A DNA stretch of 36,035 bases from NCBI GenBank assembly GCA_964537245.1, contig CAZHZL010000019.1, forward strand, positions 1-36,035, in the 5' to 3' direction. This document shows positions 16,537 to 26,672 of this stretch, piece after piece (the first letter of the stretch is position 1; the number at the start of each line of letters is the position of its first letter). Origin of the DNA: UMGS1840 sp964537245 (GTDB lineage: Bacteria; Bacillota; Clostridia; UMGS1840). The position numbers were made by a program, and so were the translations under genes. Under the pieces are notes generated by a model. The model was not told where the DNA came from and made no database searches. It saw only the letters and a list, made by a program, of their open reading frames with translations.

Positions 16537-18354
16537 TTATTTAACTACGCTTATTGATGCACCGTCGCAGTAAGGGATAAGTCCTGATTCGCTGTCCCAT
16601 ACGAATACTTTAAGAGTATCTCCTATCTCACATTCGGAAGGAAGAGTATAATCAACTTTATTAAGATCCCATCCGTTTTCTGTTAAGGTAAGCTCATCCT
16701 TTATAATATCAACCTTTTTCATTGCACCGTCGCTTCCGTATAAGCCAACGATCAATGAAGCTGATGCTACTTCAGGAATAAAGCCTACATTTATCGGAAG
16801 CACCCCCTTTGCAATTGAAGCGCTTTCAACCTTTATACCTGCACTTGCAAATTCAGGATTTCCCGATTTTTCGTCTATTGTGTAAACCTTTAAGTTTCTC
16901 ACGTTTTTATTACTGGTTGACCATGTATCAATAACAAATCTGTCTATACCCTTATTATTTACAACAAAAGGTACTTTAACAGCATTAAGCTGGTGTATAA
17001 CGCCTGTTGTATCTGTTACATAAGCATCATAGGTATTGCTATCAAGGTCAAAAACAAAACGGTATAAGTTAATCGCAGTTTTAACCCCAGCGTAACCTAC
17101 TTTGTAACCAAGATTTTTTCCTTCCCCCGCATTTGTCTGGTCATTGAATTTGAAGCTGCTGATATCAGGCGAACCGCCACCCGTCATTGACGCTATTGTT
17201 GTATCGCCATTATAGAAGTAAAAATTTATAACATGAGACGGATACGGGTAAGTTGCAGTCGGATCGGTATCAAAGAAAAATTCTATTACAAGCTTTCCTG
17301 ATGTAACAGCGTTAAATCTCTTTACAAACCGAGTGTTTTTTATTCCGCCGGCATTATAAGTCACAACATCATTTATTTTATTATGAATCCAGAATTTAGT
17401 TTCATCATAAGTGTACTGAGTATAATCAAAAAGCGAAACATCACTTATATCAAATGTATCCTTAAAGCCTTCAGATACTTCATTTTCCATAGTTGTATCG
17501 GTAAAATAAAGAGTAACGTCATCAAACATAAGATAGTTGTTGTATGGATTGAAGGCGTGAACATAATACTGACCACCGCTTGAATCATAAGGATAAGGAC
17601 CAATATCTATTTTTGCTATAGGGCTCTTGTTTGAGAACGGAAGACCAAGCTCACCGTTTTCAGCATCAGCTGTTCCGTCCGCTAAAAATTTTTTAAGGTT
17701 TGCTGTGTTAAGGCCTTCTTTAGCATTTTCAGTATTGAATCTTAAATTACCGTCTCTGAAAAGCTTAAAGAATATACGGCCTTTATCATAGTCAAGAGTT
17801 ACTTCAACTGTCTGATTTGCACCTGCCTGCCATGAACCGTTGAGAGTTTTGCTCCATAATGAAACATCGTTGATTTTGATGTTAGCTTCACTTTCGGGAA
17901 CAGCCACTGAAGCAATACTGTCTCCGTTTGCATCCTTTAAGTTGAAATAAAGCGGATACCCTGAAATATAGTTTATCTTAAAGCTCATTCTTCCGGCAGC
18001 AGCAACCGGGAGTGTTTCCGCATTTTCATCGTCATCCCAGTAAACTACATTTGCAAAGTTTTCATCCTCTGTAAGTGTTCTTGTTACAAATACGTTTTCC
18101 AGACGGTAATTCTTACTGATTGTCGGCATTGAAGTTACTGCTTTTCCATCCAAAACCATTGCCTCAAGCGGACGCTTATTGGTTGCATCAGATTGATAAG
18201 CAGAACCGTCAAAGAAAATTCCTTCGTTTGTCATACCTTTTTCGTTGTCTTCCGAGATGTCATACACTGTTGAATAACTTGCTGCTGATACTGTTGTGAA
18301 AAGCATTAATACTGTTACAACAGTACATAAAATTTTTCGTAATGTGTTTTTCAT
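16537..18354 (-). CDS. Secreted multi-domain beta-sandwich protein, putative glycan-binding
   Basis: This 605-residue protein has a signal peptide (1-25, ending VSAAS) and is entirely beta-rich. Two large jelly-roll-like regions are suggested, about 30-295 and 300-505. Each includes pairs such as DYDKGRIFFKLF and FDLDSNTYDAYV, the pattern seen in laminin-G-like and carbohydrate-binding domains where a describing strand precedes an edge strand. The last 95 residues are a sandwich module ending KVFVWDSESGLIPY, shared with the proteins at 14801 and 26673. No enzyme motif is visible. It lies between an SLH protein and the orphan-cap protein, consistent with a surface binding role. A 70-base gap precedes it, with AAAAAAGGAG as ribosome binding site. 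Confidence 0.7.
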   Translation of the reverse strand: MKNTLRKILCTVVTVLMLFTTVSAASYSTVYDISEDNEKGMTNEGIFFDGSAYQSDATNKRPLEAMVLDGKAVTSMPTISKNYRLENVFVTRTLTEDENFANVVYWDDDENAETLPVAAAGRMSFKINYISGYPLYFNLKDANGDSIASVAVPESEANIKINDVSLWSKTLNGSWQAGANQTVEVTLDYDKGRIFFKLFRDGNLRFNTENAKEGLNTANLKKFLADGTADAENGELGLPFSNKSPIAKIDIGPYPYDSSGGQYYVHAFNPYNNYLMFDDVTLYFTDTTMENEVSEGFKDTFDISDVSLFDYTQYTYDETKFWIHNKINDVVTYNAGGIKNTRFVKRFNAVTSGKLVIEFFFDTDPTATYPYPSHVINFYFYNGDTTIASMTGGGSPDISSFKFNDQTNAGEGKNLGYKVGYAGVKTAINLYRFVFDLDSNTYDAYVTDTTGVIHQLNAVKVPFVVNNKGIDRFVIDTWSTSNKNVRNLKVYTIDEKSGNPEFASAGIKVESASIAKGVLPINVGFIPEVASASLIVGLYGSDGAMKKVDIIKDELTLTENGWDLNKVDYTLPSECEIGDTLKVFVWDSESGLIPYCDGASISVVK

Positions 18355-18424
18355 TTTAAAACACGCTCCTTTTTTAAAATTTTTATATAATTTTATTTTT
18401 TTATTACTTTAAAGCCAATTATTA

Positions 18425-21094
18425 TCAGTCAAGCTCTCTTATCGCCCAGGAGGTCACGAGTGTATTGGAATTTGTTCTTAAAAAGATATAGTCACCCGGC
18501 ATTATATCCGATGTCTTTATGTTTGGTGTAACCTTAATATAATCCTTGTCGCTCTTTTTAAGCTCGATAAGTCCCAAAGCGCCGCTTACAGTCTTTCTTC
18601 TTAATACCGTATCGGTTGATCCTCTTGTATAGAATACATCAGCGCCTACTACCTTATTAACATACCCCAAAGCTGAAACAAGCGGGAACTGCATGGTAGA
18701 ATACGCATCTGAGCCATGGTCATAATCGTGAACATTTTCTGAGTTCGGGCCAAAGCCGCAATCGTCAAGACGGTCTCTGTCTACCTTTATATGAAATCCG
18801 TTCAGTCTTCCCTTGTTATCGGTCGAATACTGAACGATATCACCTGTTTTTGCACTGTCAAAAACTGCTTTCACAGCATCATTTGTTTTGTCACTTAAAT
18901 ATACTGATGCCTTGCTGCCGTCTGTATATGTAAGAGAAAGCGCGTCAACCTGAGCACCGTCCTGGTCTACTGTTTTGATTTTCCCCGACACAACGTAGGA
19001 TTTTACACTATTGTCCGCTTTTTGGTTTGCGGTATCACCGCCGGAACGGTGTTCAACCACGACCGAGGTTAAAAGATTGCTGTCGTCTATATTATAGAAG
19101 TATACGGTTGCATCTCTGACAGACAGACTCTGAGGTGAATAGCCGCCAAGCTTGCCCACGCAGTTATCATCGGAATCATACATATAGAATACTGCAGTGG
19201 AGGTATTGACATAAGCCTCGTGTGAGAATGTGCTGTAATAGTAGTCATAATAGTTTACAATGCGGAAGCTTCCGTCGTATGTAAGTTCACCGCCTGGGGT
19301 TACACTGTTTAATTTTGATATAACCGTACCCTCAGGCTTTTCAAACATAATAAGCTGTCTTACATCTTTTCTTCCCATATCATATGAATTTACGGTATCT
19401 AAAGCAGTGTAAACATTTGCGGCTTTTTCGTTTTTGCCGTTGAAGATAACGTCTTCTGATAAGGTATAATCATACGTTTCTCCGTCTGTTGCAAGAACTC
19501 TGAGCATTATTGTATGTTCAAAGCCCTCCTTATGCTCTTTGAGCTGAAGAATCATACCGTACTGCATTGAAGTTTTCTCTTTTACCGTTGCAACGATTTT
19601 TCCGGTATAATCGAGATAAAATGTCATATTTACTCCGATTTCCATTTCGGAAAATCCGCTTTTTGTCTTGGTATAATCATATATATAAGAGGTCTCATAT
19701 TTTTTATCATCTATTGTGACGTCTTTATCGGAATATTCGCTGATAACTCCGTCAAATTTCTGCGAGGTTGCTTTTATTATAACCGAGCCGTCAGGTGCCT
19801 GCCCTATTGATAAGACGTCCATACTCTTAAGGTCCATTATATCTACCTTGAGACCGTCTCTCAAAACGTCGGCATGATAACTGTCGTTTGATTTTACAAT
19901 GATGCTTACTGTCGGGTCGCAGTAGTCAAAAATATAATATTTTTCATCATATTCGGAAACTGCACCCATAAGCATAGTTGATGTAACGGCAAAAACGCTT
20001 ATAATATCATATCTGCTGTCGTTATTGTTATCAATAAACACTACCTCACCGTCATCGGGATAAATATCCTTTACACCGTAAAGCGGTTTAACGATACCGT
20101 TTACTATTACCTGCATATCAGGCGTTATATTAATTGTTTTTTTCTTATCTTCGCTTACCTCATAGGTAAAATCTGTCAGTGAACTGTTTTTTACTATATC
20201 TTCAACAGCAATTGAAAGCTCGGTATTATCCTTTGTCTTTTCGATATATAAAAGAGTACCGTTTGAGTCTGTTCTTTTCTGATGATAATATGCTCTGACG
20301 TCATAACCTGTAAGACTTAAAACTGAAACCTCGCCTGCATTTATTTCGGTATTTCCTATTACAACTCTTTTTCCTTCAGTGTCATTATATCCTTTTAAGC
20401 TTGTTATATCATTTGCATTTAAGATATTTTCGATAAAATAAATATCATGATATAAAGAAAGGACTGTGTCGTTATTATCGTTTCCGAAGGAAACCGAATC
20501 ACCTGCTGATGTAACCGTCAGCACCGGTTTATCAAGAGTATTTTCTATAAGCCTAAGATAATCATTTATATCAAGCTCCTCATCGTTACCCTTTGAGATA
20601 CCGGATGTAAGCTTAAGCTCACTTGCGATTCTCATATACCCGGTCGGATAACCGCCATAAACTTCCGCTTTTACATCGTATCCCATATTGCTTAAGATTG
20701 CTCTTACAGCCTGAGAATAAAGTATCGGTGAATCCGGATGAAATGTTCCGTCTGAAAAGCCATAGAATTTAAGGTAATCCTTTGCGGCTTTTATATAAGG
20801 AGAAATTGCCTCATCAATATCAACGTCCGAAAACGGTGCTTCCGTAAGCTTTTCACCATCCGGGGTAACACTGAATAAAAATGTCATAAGAGAAGCAAAT
20901 TCGCCTCTTGTGAGCGGTGCGCCCTCAAGTGTTTCTTTTGATATAATTGAATCAGAGAAAACACCGAGTGCTGAAAATTTGTTCGCCTGCTCCTGCGAAT
21001 ATGAGAATAAAGCTTCATCCTCTGCCGAAGCAAATGAAACGGGAAGGGCTGCAAGCATAATTACTGCCAATAAAATTCCGATTATTTTTTTCAT
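18425..21094 (-). CDS. Secreted protein with N-terminal SLH domains and a long beta-rich body
   Basis: This 889-residue protein has a signal peptide (about 1-24, ending FASA). Residues 38-190 carry S-layer homology repeats: GAPLTRGEFASLMTFLF (59-75); PFSDV with YIKAAKDYLKFYGFSDGTFHP and SQAVRAILSNMGY (87-139); and a degenerate third repeat around 148-190. SLH repeats bind secondary cell-wall polymers, so the protein is probably wall-attached. The remaining 700 residues are beta-rich with repeated strand-turn motifs such as VVFIDNNNDSRYDIISV, without a recognised enzyme domain. It follows another SLH protein by 19 bases. It may be a scaffold or spacer displaying the locus's binding and cutting proteins, which is inference. 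Confidence 0.8.
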   Translation of the reverse strand: MKKIIGILLAVIMLAALPVSFASAEDEALFSYSQEQANKFSALGVFSDSIISKETLEGAPLTRGEFASLMTFLFSVTPDGEKLTEAPFSDVDIDEAISPYIKAAKDYLKFYGFSDGTFHPDSPILYSQAVRAILSNMGYDVKAEVYGGYPTGYMRIASELKLTSGISKGNDEELDINDYLRLIENTLDKPVLTVTSAGDSVSFGNDNNDTVLSLYHDIYFIENILNANDITSLKGYNDTEGKRVVIGNTEINAGEVSVLSLTGYDVRAYYHQKRTDSNGTLLYIEKTKDNTELSIAVEDIVKNSSLTDFTYEVSEDKKKTINITPDMQVIVNGIVKPLYGVKDIYPDDGEVVFIDNNNDSRYDIISVFAVTSTMLMGAVSEYDEKYYIFDYCDPTVSIIVKSNDSYHADVLRDGLKVDIMDLKSMDVLSIGQAPDGSVIIKATSQKFDGVISEYSDKDVTIDDKKYETSYIYDYTKTKSGFSEMEIGVNMTFYLDYTGKIVATVKEKTSMQYGMILQLKEHKEGFEHTIMLRVLATDGETYDYTLSEDVIFNGKNEKAANVYTALDTVNSYDMGRKDVRQLIMFEKPEGTVISKLNSVTPGGELTYDGSFRIVNYYDYYYSTFSHEAYVNTSTAVFYMYDSDDNCVGKLGGYSPQSLSVRDATVYFYNIDDSNLLTSVVVEHRSGGDTANQKADNSVKSYVVSGKIKTVDQDGAQVDALSLTYTDGSKASVYLSDKTNDAVKAVFDSAKTGDIVQYSTDNKGRLNGFHIKVDRDRLDDCGFGPNSENVHDYDHGSDAYSTMQFPLVSALGYVNKVVGADVFYTRGSTDTVLRRKTVSGALGLIELKKSDKDYIKVTPNIKTSDIMPGDYIFLRTNSNTLVTSWAIRELD

Positions 21095-21113
21095 ATTGTT
21101 TACACTCCTTTCC

Positions 21114-23081
21114 TTAGTTAAGCTTTAGCATACGGTATATAACAACTGCCGCCATAGCTCTTGTTGCGTTATCGTCCGGCGCAAAGTTTCCGTCACCCGA
21201 GCCGGTCATAATATTTGCTCTTGTAAGCTTAGTGACAGATGCTTTTGCATACTCTGCACATTTATCTATATCGTTTATTTTATCCGGATACATATCAGTT
21301 GGAATGGTCGTAGCCTTAAAGGTTGCCACTCTGTCTAAAATTACTGCCATATCCTGACGTGTGATATATTTTCCCGTACCAAATTCTTTTGAGGTTATTC
21401 CCGTTATAATTTTCTTTGCCATTGCAGCCTTCAAGGAATTGTAGTACCACGCATTCTCATCAACATCGTTAAATTTAACGTTTTCCACGTCACCTGAAAT
21501 TGAAAATGCAGTTACAATCATATGAACAAACTGTTCTCTTGTTACATTTGTAAGCGGATCAAATTTTCCGTCTCCGACTCCGTTTATTATTTCCCATTCC
21601 TCCAGAAGAATGATAGCCTCTTTCGCCCACGGCACTGACTCTATATCCGTAAACGGATTTTCATCTGCCCCGCTTTTTGGTTTTTCAGTTTCAGGCTCGT
21701 ATGAAGCTTCAGGGATAACGTCTGTCTTGAAGCCTGATGAAGCTGATGAGGAGAATCCTCCGCCACCTCCGCCACCGCCTGTTGACGGATATGAAGGGGT
21801 TATAACTATCGGCGGTACAACTACTGCTGTTTCTTCATTTTTATAAGATGTAGTATTTGCTGTAATCCAGGTTCCCACATCATCTGCATCGGAAAATTCA
21901 GTTCTTGAAAGCTCAATCATAAAATCGTCATATTTTAATAAAGAATTCATCGTATTATATGTATCATCTGTTATACCGAGTATTTTATATGTCTTTAAAA
22001 GATTTTCGGGAAGGCTTTCGGGGTCTGATTCAGAAATAAGCGCTGCTGCAGATACCTTCTTAAAATAACCTGCAAGCTTTTCGTAAGAATCAGCACCTGA
22101 ATTTTTCCATAATGATTTAAAAAACGTTTTATTCTCTATAGCATCAAAAAGTGTCATATCAAGACCGATAGTGCCTTCGTTTTCATTTATAAGTGAAAGA
22201 AGTCCGTCACCGGAAGCAAGATTCATTTTCGTTATAAGCTTAGCTTTTTCATAAGCGGCTATAAGATCATCGGGCTTTTCTTCAAAGCTTTCACCGCAAA
22301 GGATTGATAAGAAAACGCTTTTATCCGAAAAAGAATTATATTCCGAAAAATCTATATTGATTTTTGTTCCGTTATCTTCTAAGAATTTTGTGAGTCCGTT
22401 GTCTCCGTCAATTGAAGTTATCTCAGAAAGTTCTTTAAGAAGCATCTTCTTTGAATTTTCAGAAAGATAATAGTATTCTTTTTCTGCATAAGCATTTTTA
22501 TCTACTCCGTTACCTGCTAAAACTACTCTGTACATTCCCGAAAGTGCTTCTGCAGACAACTGATATGTTTTGTCCGTTGTGTTTTTTGTTTCAACATTCG
22601 AAAATGCAATTGCTTTTTCTGAATTCTGAGTTGTCAGAGTGGCAGGTGAATAAGAGATTTCGCTTAATTCCTCCGTTGGTGCATAGATTACCGTTTTTAT
22701 ATTTTTTCCGTCTGCAATGTTTCCTTTAACGGTAATAAGACCGGTTGAGCTTATTGAAAATTCGGTAATTTCCGATTTTTTTGAATTAGTGAGAAACTTG
22801 AATCTATATAATTTCCCGTTTTCACTATCTTTTAATACCGTTATGCGGTCATTACCGAAATCATCGGTTACACCTGATGCTTTTTTCTCCAATACGGCAC
22901 CCGAAGCAGTTATTTCAGGAACTTCGGTCACTCCGTCCGGAAGATAGACGTTATAAAACGTTCTGTTTTCATTAAATTCATGGTCAAGCACACCTTTTTC
23001 CATTTCAGGTGTACCGATAGCAAAGGCAGTTGTCTGAAATAAAAATGCCATACCGAGAATCAATGCTATTCTTCTTTTCAT
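21114..23081 (-). CDS. Secreted protein with three C-terminal SLH domains
   Basis: This 655-residue protein has a signal peptide (1-22), a beta-rich part (about 30-205), an alpha-helical part (210-410) with two similar 35-residue segments at 230-264 and 294-328, a glycine-rich linker with eight consecutive glycines (435-442), and three SLH repeats (about 474-528, 535-590 and 598-655). The SLH repeats show FTDI-WAKEAI, NGVGDGKFDP and TREQF signatures. It should be held non-covalently on the cell wall with its N-terminal part exposed. Its ATG overlaps the stop of the preceding beta-helix gene by 4 bases (ATGA), so the two are probably made in a fixed ratio and may work together. The exposed domains have no known function to me. 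Confidence 0.88.
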   Translation of the reverse strand: MKRRIALILGMAFLFQTTAFAIGTPEMEKGVLDHEFNENRTFYNVYLPDGVTEVPEITASGAVLEKKASGVTDDFGNDRITVLKDSENGKLYRFKFLTNSKKSEITEFSISSTGLITVKGNIADGKNIKTVIYAPTEELSEISYSPATLTTQNSEKAIAFSNVETKNTTDKTYQLSAEALSGMYRVVLAGNGVDKNAYAEKEYYYLSENSKKMLLKELSEITSIDGDNGLTKFLEDNGTKINIDFSEYNSFSDKSVFLSILCGESFEEKPDDLIAAYEKAKLITKMNLASGDGLLSLINENEGTIGLDMTLFDAIENKTFFKSLWKNSGADSYEKLAGYFKKVSAAALISESDPESLPENLLKTYKILGITDDTYNTMNSLLKYDDFMIELSRTEFSDADDVGTWITANTTSYKNEETAVVVPPIVITPSYPSTGGGGGGGGFSSSASSGFKTDVIPEASYEPETEKPKSGADENPFTDIESVPWAKEAIILLEEWEIINGVGDGKFDPLTNVTREQFVHMIVTAFSISGDVENVKFNDVDENAWYYNSLKAAMAKKIITGITSKEFGTGKYITRQDMAVILDRVATFKATTIPTDMYPDKINDIDKCAEYAKASVTKLTRANIMTGSGDGNFAPDDNATRAMAAVVIYRMLKLN

Positions 23082-26000
23082 TTAATTTCCTCCTTTTGTT
23101 CGCTCTGTATTGCTTCCTGCTGAGTTGGTTTTATATGAAGTGTTACACCCGGATCTGTCATATACGCTGTGAAGTAACCTTCACCGCCTGCATATTTATT
23201 AATCCCTGAAATAGTTTCTTCAATTACCAATTTTCCGTCTACCTTGAAAGTAACACATACATTTCCTTCAGGTGTATCAACAGCACCGAATTCAAGATGA
23301 TGCATCTGCCCTTCCTTAAGCACTTCGTTAGGATATTCCTTGAAGAAATTCTTTTCACCTCCGTAAACCTGAAGCTCAAATATATCCTTTTTAACAAATA
23401 CTAAATATCCGCCGTCACGGTATGAGCCCGTTGTCAGAGGCTGACGAAGTCCGAAATACATCCAGCTGTCACCCAAATTATCAATCTGTGCATCAAATTT
23501 CAGAATTTCGTGGTTGCCAAGCTTTCTTGCGTTATAGCCCGCACAGTTGTTATCTGAGCCGGTTGTTCTTGTCCAGATAAATTCACCGTTATTAAGATAT
23601 GCGCGATTTGGCTGGAAGGACCAGTCGGTATAAACCATCATATCCTCAATTCCTCTTACAAGCGGATTTCTTGAGCCTTTTACTTTAGCAAGTGAATCCT
23701 GAAGCTGTACAACAGAAGAATTGATTCTTCTCTGGCTGAGTACATCATTACTAATAGCAGCATTAACCTCTGAAAGAATTCCTTCGGTAGTTTTGCGTAT
23801 TCCCTCAAAATACTGTCCGGGTTCATTTCCCTCTGTCATATCTGAAAGAAGCTTCTGCGCTTCAGTCTGCAGTTTTACAAGGTCTGATTTATCAACAGTT
23901 TCCTTTAATGAAGTTTCAAACATAAAGTACGGTGTATTGGCTTTCACAACCTTATCACCAACCATATTTTTGCCCTGTGCCTGAGCTTCAACTTTCCAAT
24001 AGTATTTTGTCTTACCGTAACGCAGGTTTTTTACCTCGTGGTAGTTTCCGTTTAATTCCACATCTTCGATTATGTTTTTAAAATCTCTGTCGGAAGCAAG
24101 AATAAATCTGTATTTATTCGTGTTTTCCGCTCTTTTCCACTGGAAAGAAACACTTGAGGCTTCAACGTTTTTCTGAGTGTTATACGGAGCAGCCATATCA
24201 AAATGACCTACACTCGGAAGCTCTGTTCTGAACTCATCAACATAAATACCGATTTTATCAAAGTCTATCGGCTTGAAATCGGGAAGAAGCTCAAAAATCT
24301 TTGCATCCTCTTTAAGATTGAAGTTATTGTTTTCCATATCCACAAATCCGATATCTTCATTTACCTGTATATTATTTTCAAATATGCAGTTTGTTCTGTC
24401 CTCAATCATCGAATAATGACCGCCGTTTACGGAAACATTGTTACGCATTATACAGTCTCTTATTCCGTAATCCTCATATCCAAGCTCAACCATAGCTTGA
24501 AAATCAGGATTTTCCGCATAATATTCGGAAACAGTACCGTCAATACTTCTTAAGGAATTTCCCCAGCCGTCCTCTGTGGGAATCTGTTTTTTAGTTGCGG
24601 GATCCCATCTGTATTCAGGACCTGAAGACATAGATGCCGCCGCCTGAGATGATTTTTGGTCTATAACGATATTATTTTCGTATGTATGCCAGCTTCCTCC
24701 GTGTACAAAAAGTGAGTTTCCCGTATTATAGAAAATATTGTATGAGGTGTTAGCCTTTGGTATATCGTCATCCCAGTATACAGTACCTAAGCTTGCAGGT
24801 AAGTCATGGAAATAATTATATCTTACATTAAGATCATATGTATATGCATGTCGTCCTGAGTGAAGCGCCGCACCGGCATCATGTGAATAGTCGTTATTTG
24901 TATCATATACCTCGTTATATTCATAAAAAACGTGTGAACCTGTTACACCACCGGTATAATGCGGATGTTCGGTAATTTCATTATGCGAAACCGTAAAGCC
25001 ACAGCCTGATATATCAAAAGCACGGGTATTTGTTCTTGAAAGCTGCGCTGTTGCTCTTAGAATATTGTTTGTAAGAAAGCTGTTTGACCATTTTACATAC
25101 TGAACATTCCCACCTTTGAAAATAATACCCTGTTTTCCAATCTGATAAAGATCATTACTCTGAATGATGGTATCGTATGCACCCTGAACTGAAAGTGCAT
25201 CCTCAGATGTGAATTTAAAGCTGCAGCCTGAAATTTCAAGACAGTTTATATTTTCTTCAGTGCTGGTTACAGAGTTTACTGATTTTGAATCCATAAAGCG
25301 TGCTAAAAGATATGCAAAGTTAAGATTACGAAATGCAATATTTTTCACTCCGTCAAGATTGAAAAATGCTTTCTTAACATATGGGATTCTTATAGCAGTA
25401 TTTTCAAAGCTTCCATCCATTACATCTGTTATATAAGGGAAGAAATAGAGTATGTTTTTCTCAGGATCAATATAATACTCAAGCTGAGCAGTTATTTCTT
25501 CCAGAAGATTATATATAATCATCGGATTTGATGCACCGATAGGGTGGAATCCGGGTGTTTTATATGTTGCAATAGAACGCTTTGTACTATCAATTTTTGC
25601 TTTCATGGAATCCTTATACCATTGCCACACAAATCCGCACTGTACCCATGCATTTGTTGCCTGAGACCATCTGTCCATAACAGGATAATCAAAGAGCACT
25701 GATACACCGGGGTCACCTGCAGTCGCATCTGCTTTTATAGCCTCGGTGTATTTCACACCTACACCTGCATCGGGATATCTGGCAACTGTCATCGTCTCTT
25801 CACCGTAATAAACCGTATTGAGATTAGGGTCCGTGTCTGTTGATGGCTTCTGAACACCGTAGTCATCTAAATTTATTGCATAAAGATATTTTTTTGAATC
25901 ACCGTCTAGCCTTGATAAAATGGCAGGGTCTGTTACCTTATATGCTTCACGTCCGTAAACAGTTTTTGCACCTGTGAATGTCGGCTCTTCGCCCGGATAT

Positions 26001-26638
26001 GCTTCATATACGATTTTAGTACCTTCAACCTGATATTTTGATACTGCTATCGTGTTTTCAATTATATATTCGCCGCCTCTGAAATAAACGTGATATTCAT
26101 CACCTAAAACTCCGACAGCTTCAATATTTTCTTTTGCCTTCGCCATTGCAACCTCAAAGCTTGCACACGGATTTTCAGGCGTTCCGCTTCCACCGCTTAC
26201 ACTTGGTGAAGCATAAACACCGAATAGCTTTGAAATCTTTCCTGCAAGGGTTTTATCTGCCTTTAAATTTTTTTCGCCGACAATCATAAGACTTCCGAAA
26301 TGATGAACGGTTAAGTCTTTATTTTCTGCCGCTTTTTTCAAAGAATCCGTTTTAATATCAAAATACTTTTCCAAAAAAGCTTCGGGAAGAATCATATCAT
26401 CCTTTTTTATTTCCGCACATATGTTTTTCAAGTCTTCATCTATAAAAACAAATTCGCCTTTTATAATTGCCTTAAAATCGAGATTCTGAAAAATCATTGA
26501 ATTTTCAACTATATTCAAAATTTCCGAATCCTTTATTCCGATTTTTAAAGCTTCATTTTCAGTATTCTCCTCCACAGCTGTACCAACAGCTGAAAAAGTC
26601 ATCAGAAGTATCAATAATACCGAAAGAAATCTTTTCAT
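23078..26638 (-). CDS. Large secreted right-handed beta-helix enzyme with C-terminal accessory domains, copy 2
   Basis: This 1186-residue protein has a signal peptide (1-21), an unassigned N-terminal region (22-140), a beta-helix cap and body (about 142-800), a fibronectin-III-like domain (about 825-910), a helical linker (912-990) and a C-terminal jelly roll (about 995-1170). It shares with the 12894 protein the TVARYPD segment (284-290), the YYIDPEKNILYFFPY segment (388-402), DAGAALHSG (587-595) and VYWDDD (620-625), making Asp587 and Asp623-625 the best catalytic candidates. It is probably a polymer-cutting enzyme of the GH141 or lyase type with its own binding domain. Its stop overlaps the start of the SLH gene. 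AAGGAGGG precedes the ATG. Confidence 0.78.
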   Translation of the reverse strand: MKRFLSVLLILLMTFSAVGTAVEENTENEALKIGIKDSEILNIVENSMIFQNLDFKAIIKGEFVFIDEDLKNICAEIKKDDMILPEAFLEKYFDIKTDSLKKAAENKDLTVHHFGSLMIVGEKNLKADKTLAGKISKLFGVYASPSVSGGSGTPENPCASFEVAMAKAKENIEAVGVLGDEYHVYFRGGEYIIENTIAVSKYQVEGTKIVYEAYPGEEPTFTGAKTVYGREAYKVTDPAILSRLDGDSKKYLYAINLDDYGVQKPSTDTDPNLNTVYYGEETMTVARYPDAGVGVKYTEAIKADATAGDPGVSVLFDYPVMDRWSQATNAWVQCGFVWQWYKDSMKAKIDSTKRSIATYKTPGFHPIGASNPMIIYNLLEEITAQLEYYIDPEKNILYFFPYITDVMDGSFENTAIRIPYVKKAFFNLDGVKNIAFRNLNFAYLLARFMDSKSVNSVTSTEENINCLEISGCSFKFTSEDALSVQGAYDTIIQSNDLYQIGKQGIIFKGGNVQYVKWSNSFLTNNILRATAQLSRTNTRAFDISGCGFTVSHNEITEHPHYTGGVTGSHVFYEYNEVYDTNNDYSHDAGAALHSGRHAYTYDLNVRYNYFHDLPASLGTVYWDDDIPKANTSYNIFYNTGNSLFVHGGSWHTYENNIVIDQKSSQAAASMSSGPEYRWDPATKKQIPTEDGWGNSLRSIDGTVSEYYAENPDFQAMVELGYEDYGIRDCIMRNNVSVNGGHYSMIEDRTNCIFENNIQVNEDIGFVDMENNNFNLKEDAKIFELLPDFKPIDFDKIGIYVDEFRTELPSVGHFDMAAPYNTQKNVEASSVSFQWKRAENTNKYRFILASDRDFKNIIEDVELNGNYHEVKNLRYGKTKYYWKVEAQAQGKNMVGDKVVKANTPYFMFETSLKETVDKSDLVKLQTEAQKLLSDMTEGNEPGQYFEGIRKTTEGILSEVNAAISNDVLSQRRINSSVVQLQDSLAKVKGSRNPLVRGIEDMMVYTDWSFQPNRAYLNNGEFIWTRTTGSDNNCAGYNARKLGNHEILKFDAQIDNLGDSWMYFGLRQPLTTGSYRDGGYLVFVKKDIFELQVYGGEKNFFKEYPNEVLKEGQMHHLEFGAVDTPEGNVCVTFKVDGKLVIEETISGINKYAGGEGYFTAYMTDPGVTLHIKPTQQEAIQSEQKEEIK

Positions 26639-26672
26639 TTTTTATAGCCCTCCTTTTTTTAAAATTAAATTA

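Noticed and set aside
21610..21846. Rightward open frame with a run of eight prolines
   Set aside because: It is the reverse complement of the glycine-rich linker of the SLH protein on the other strand.
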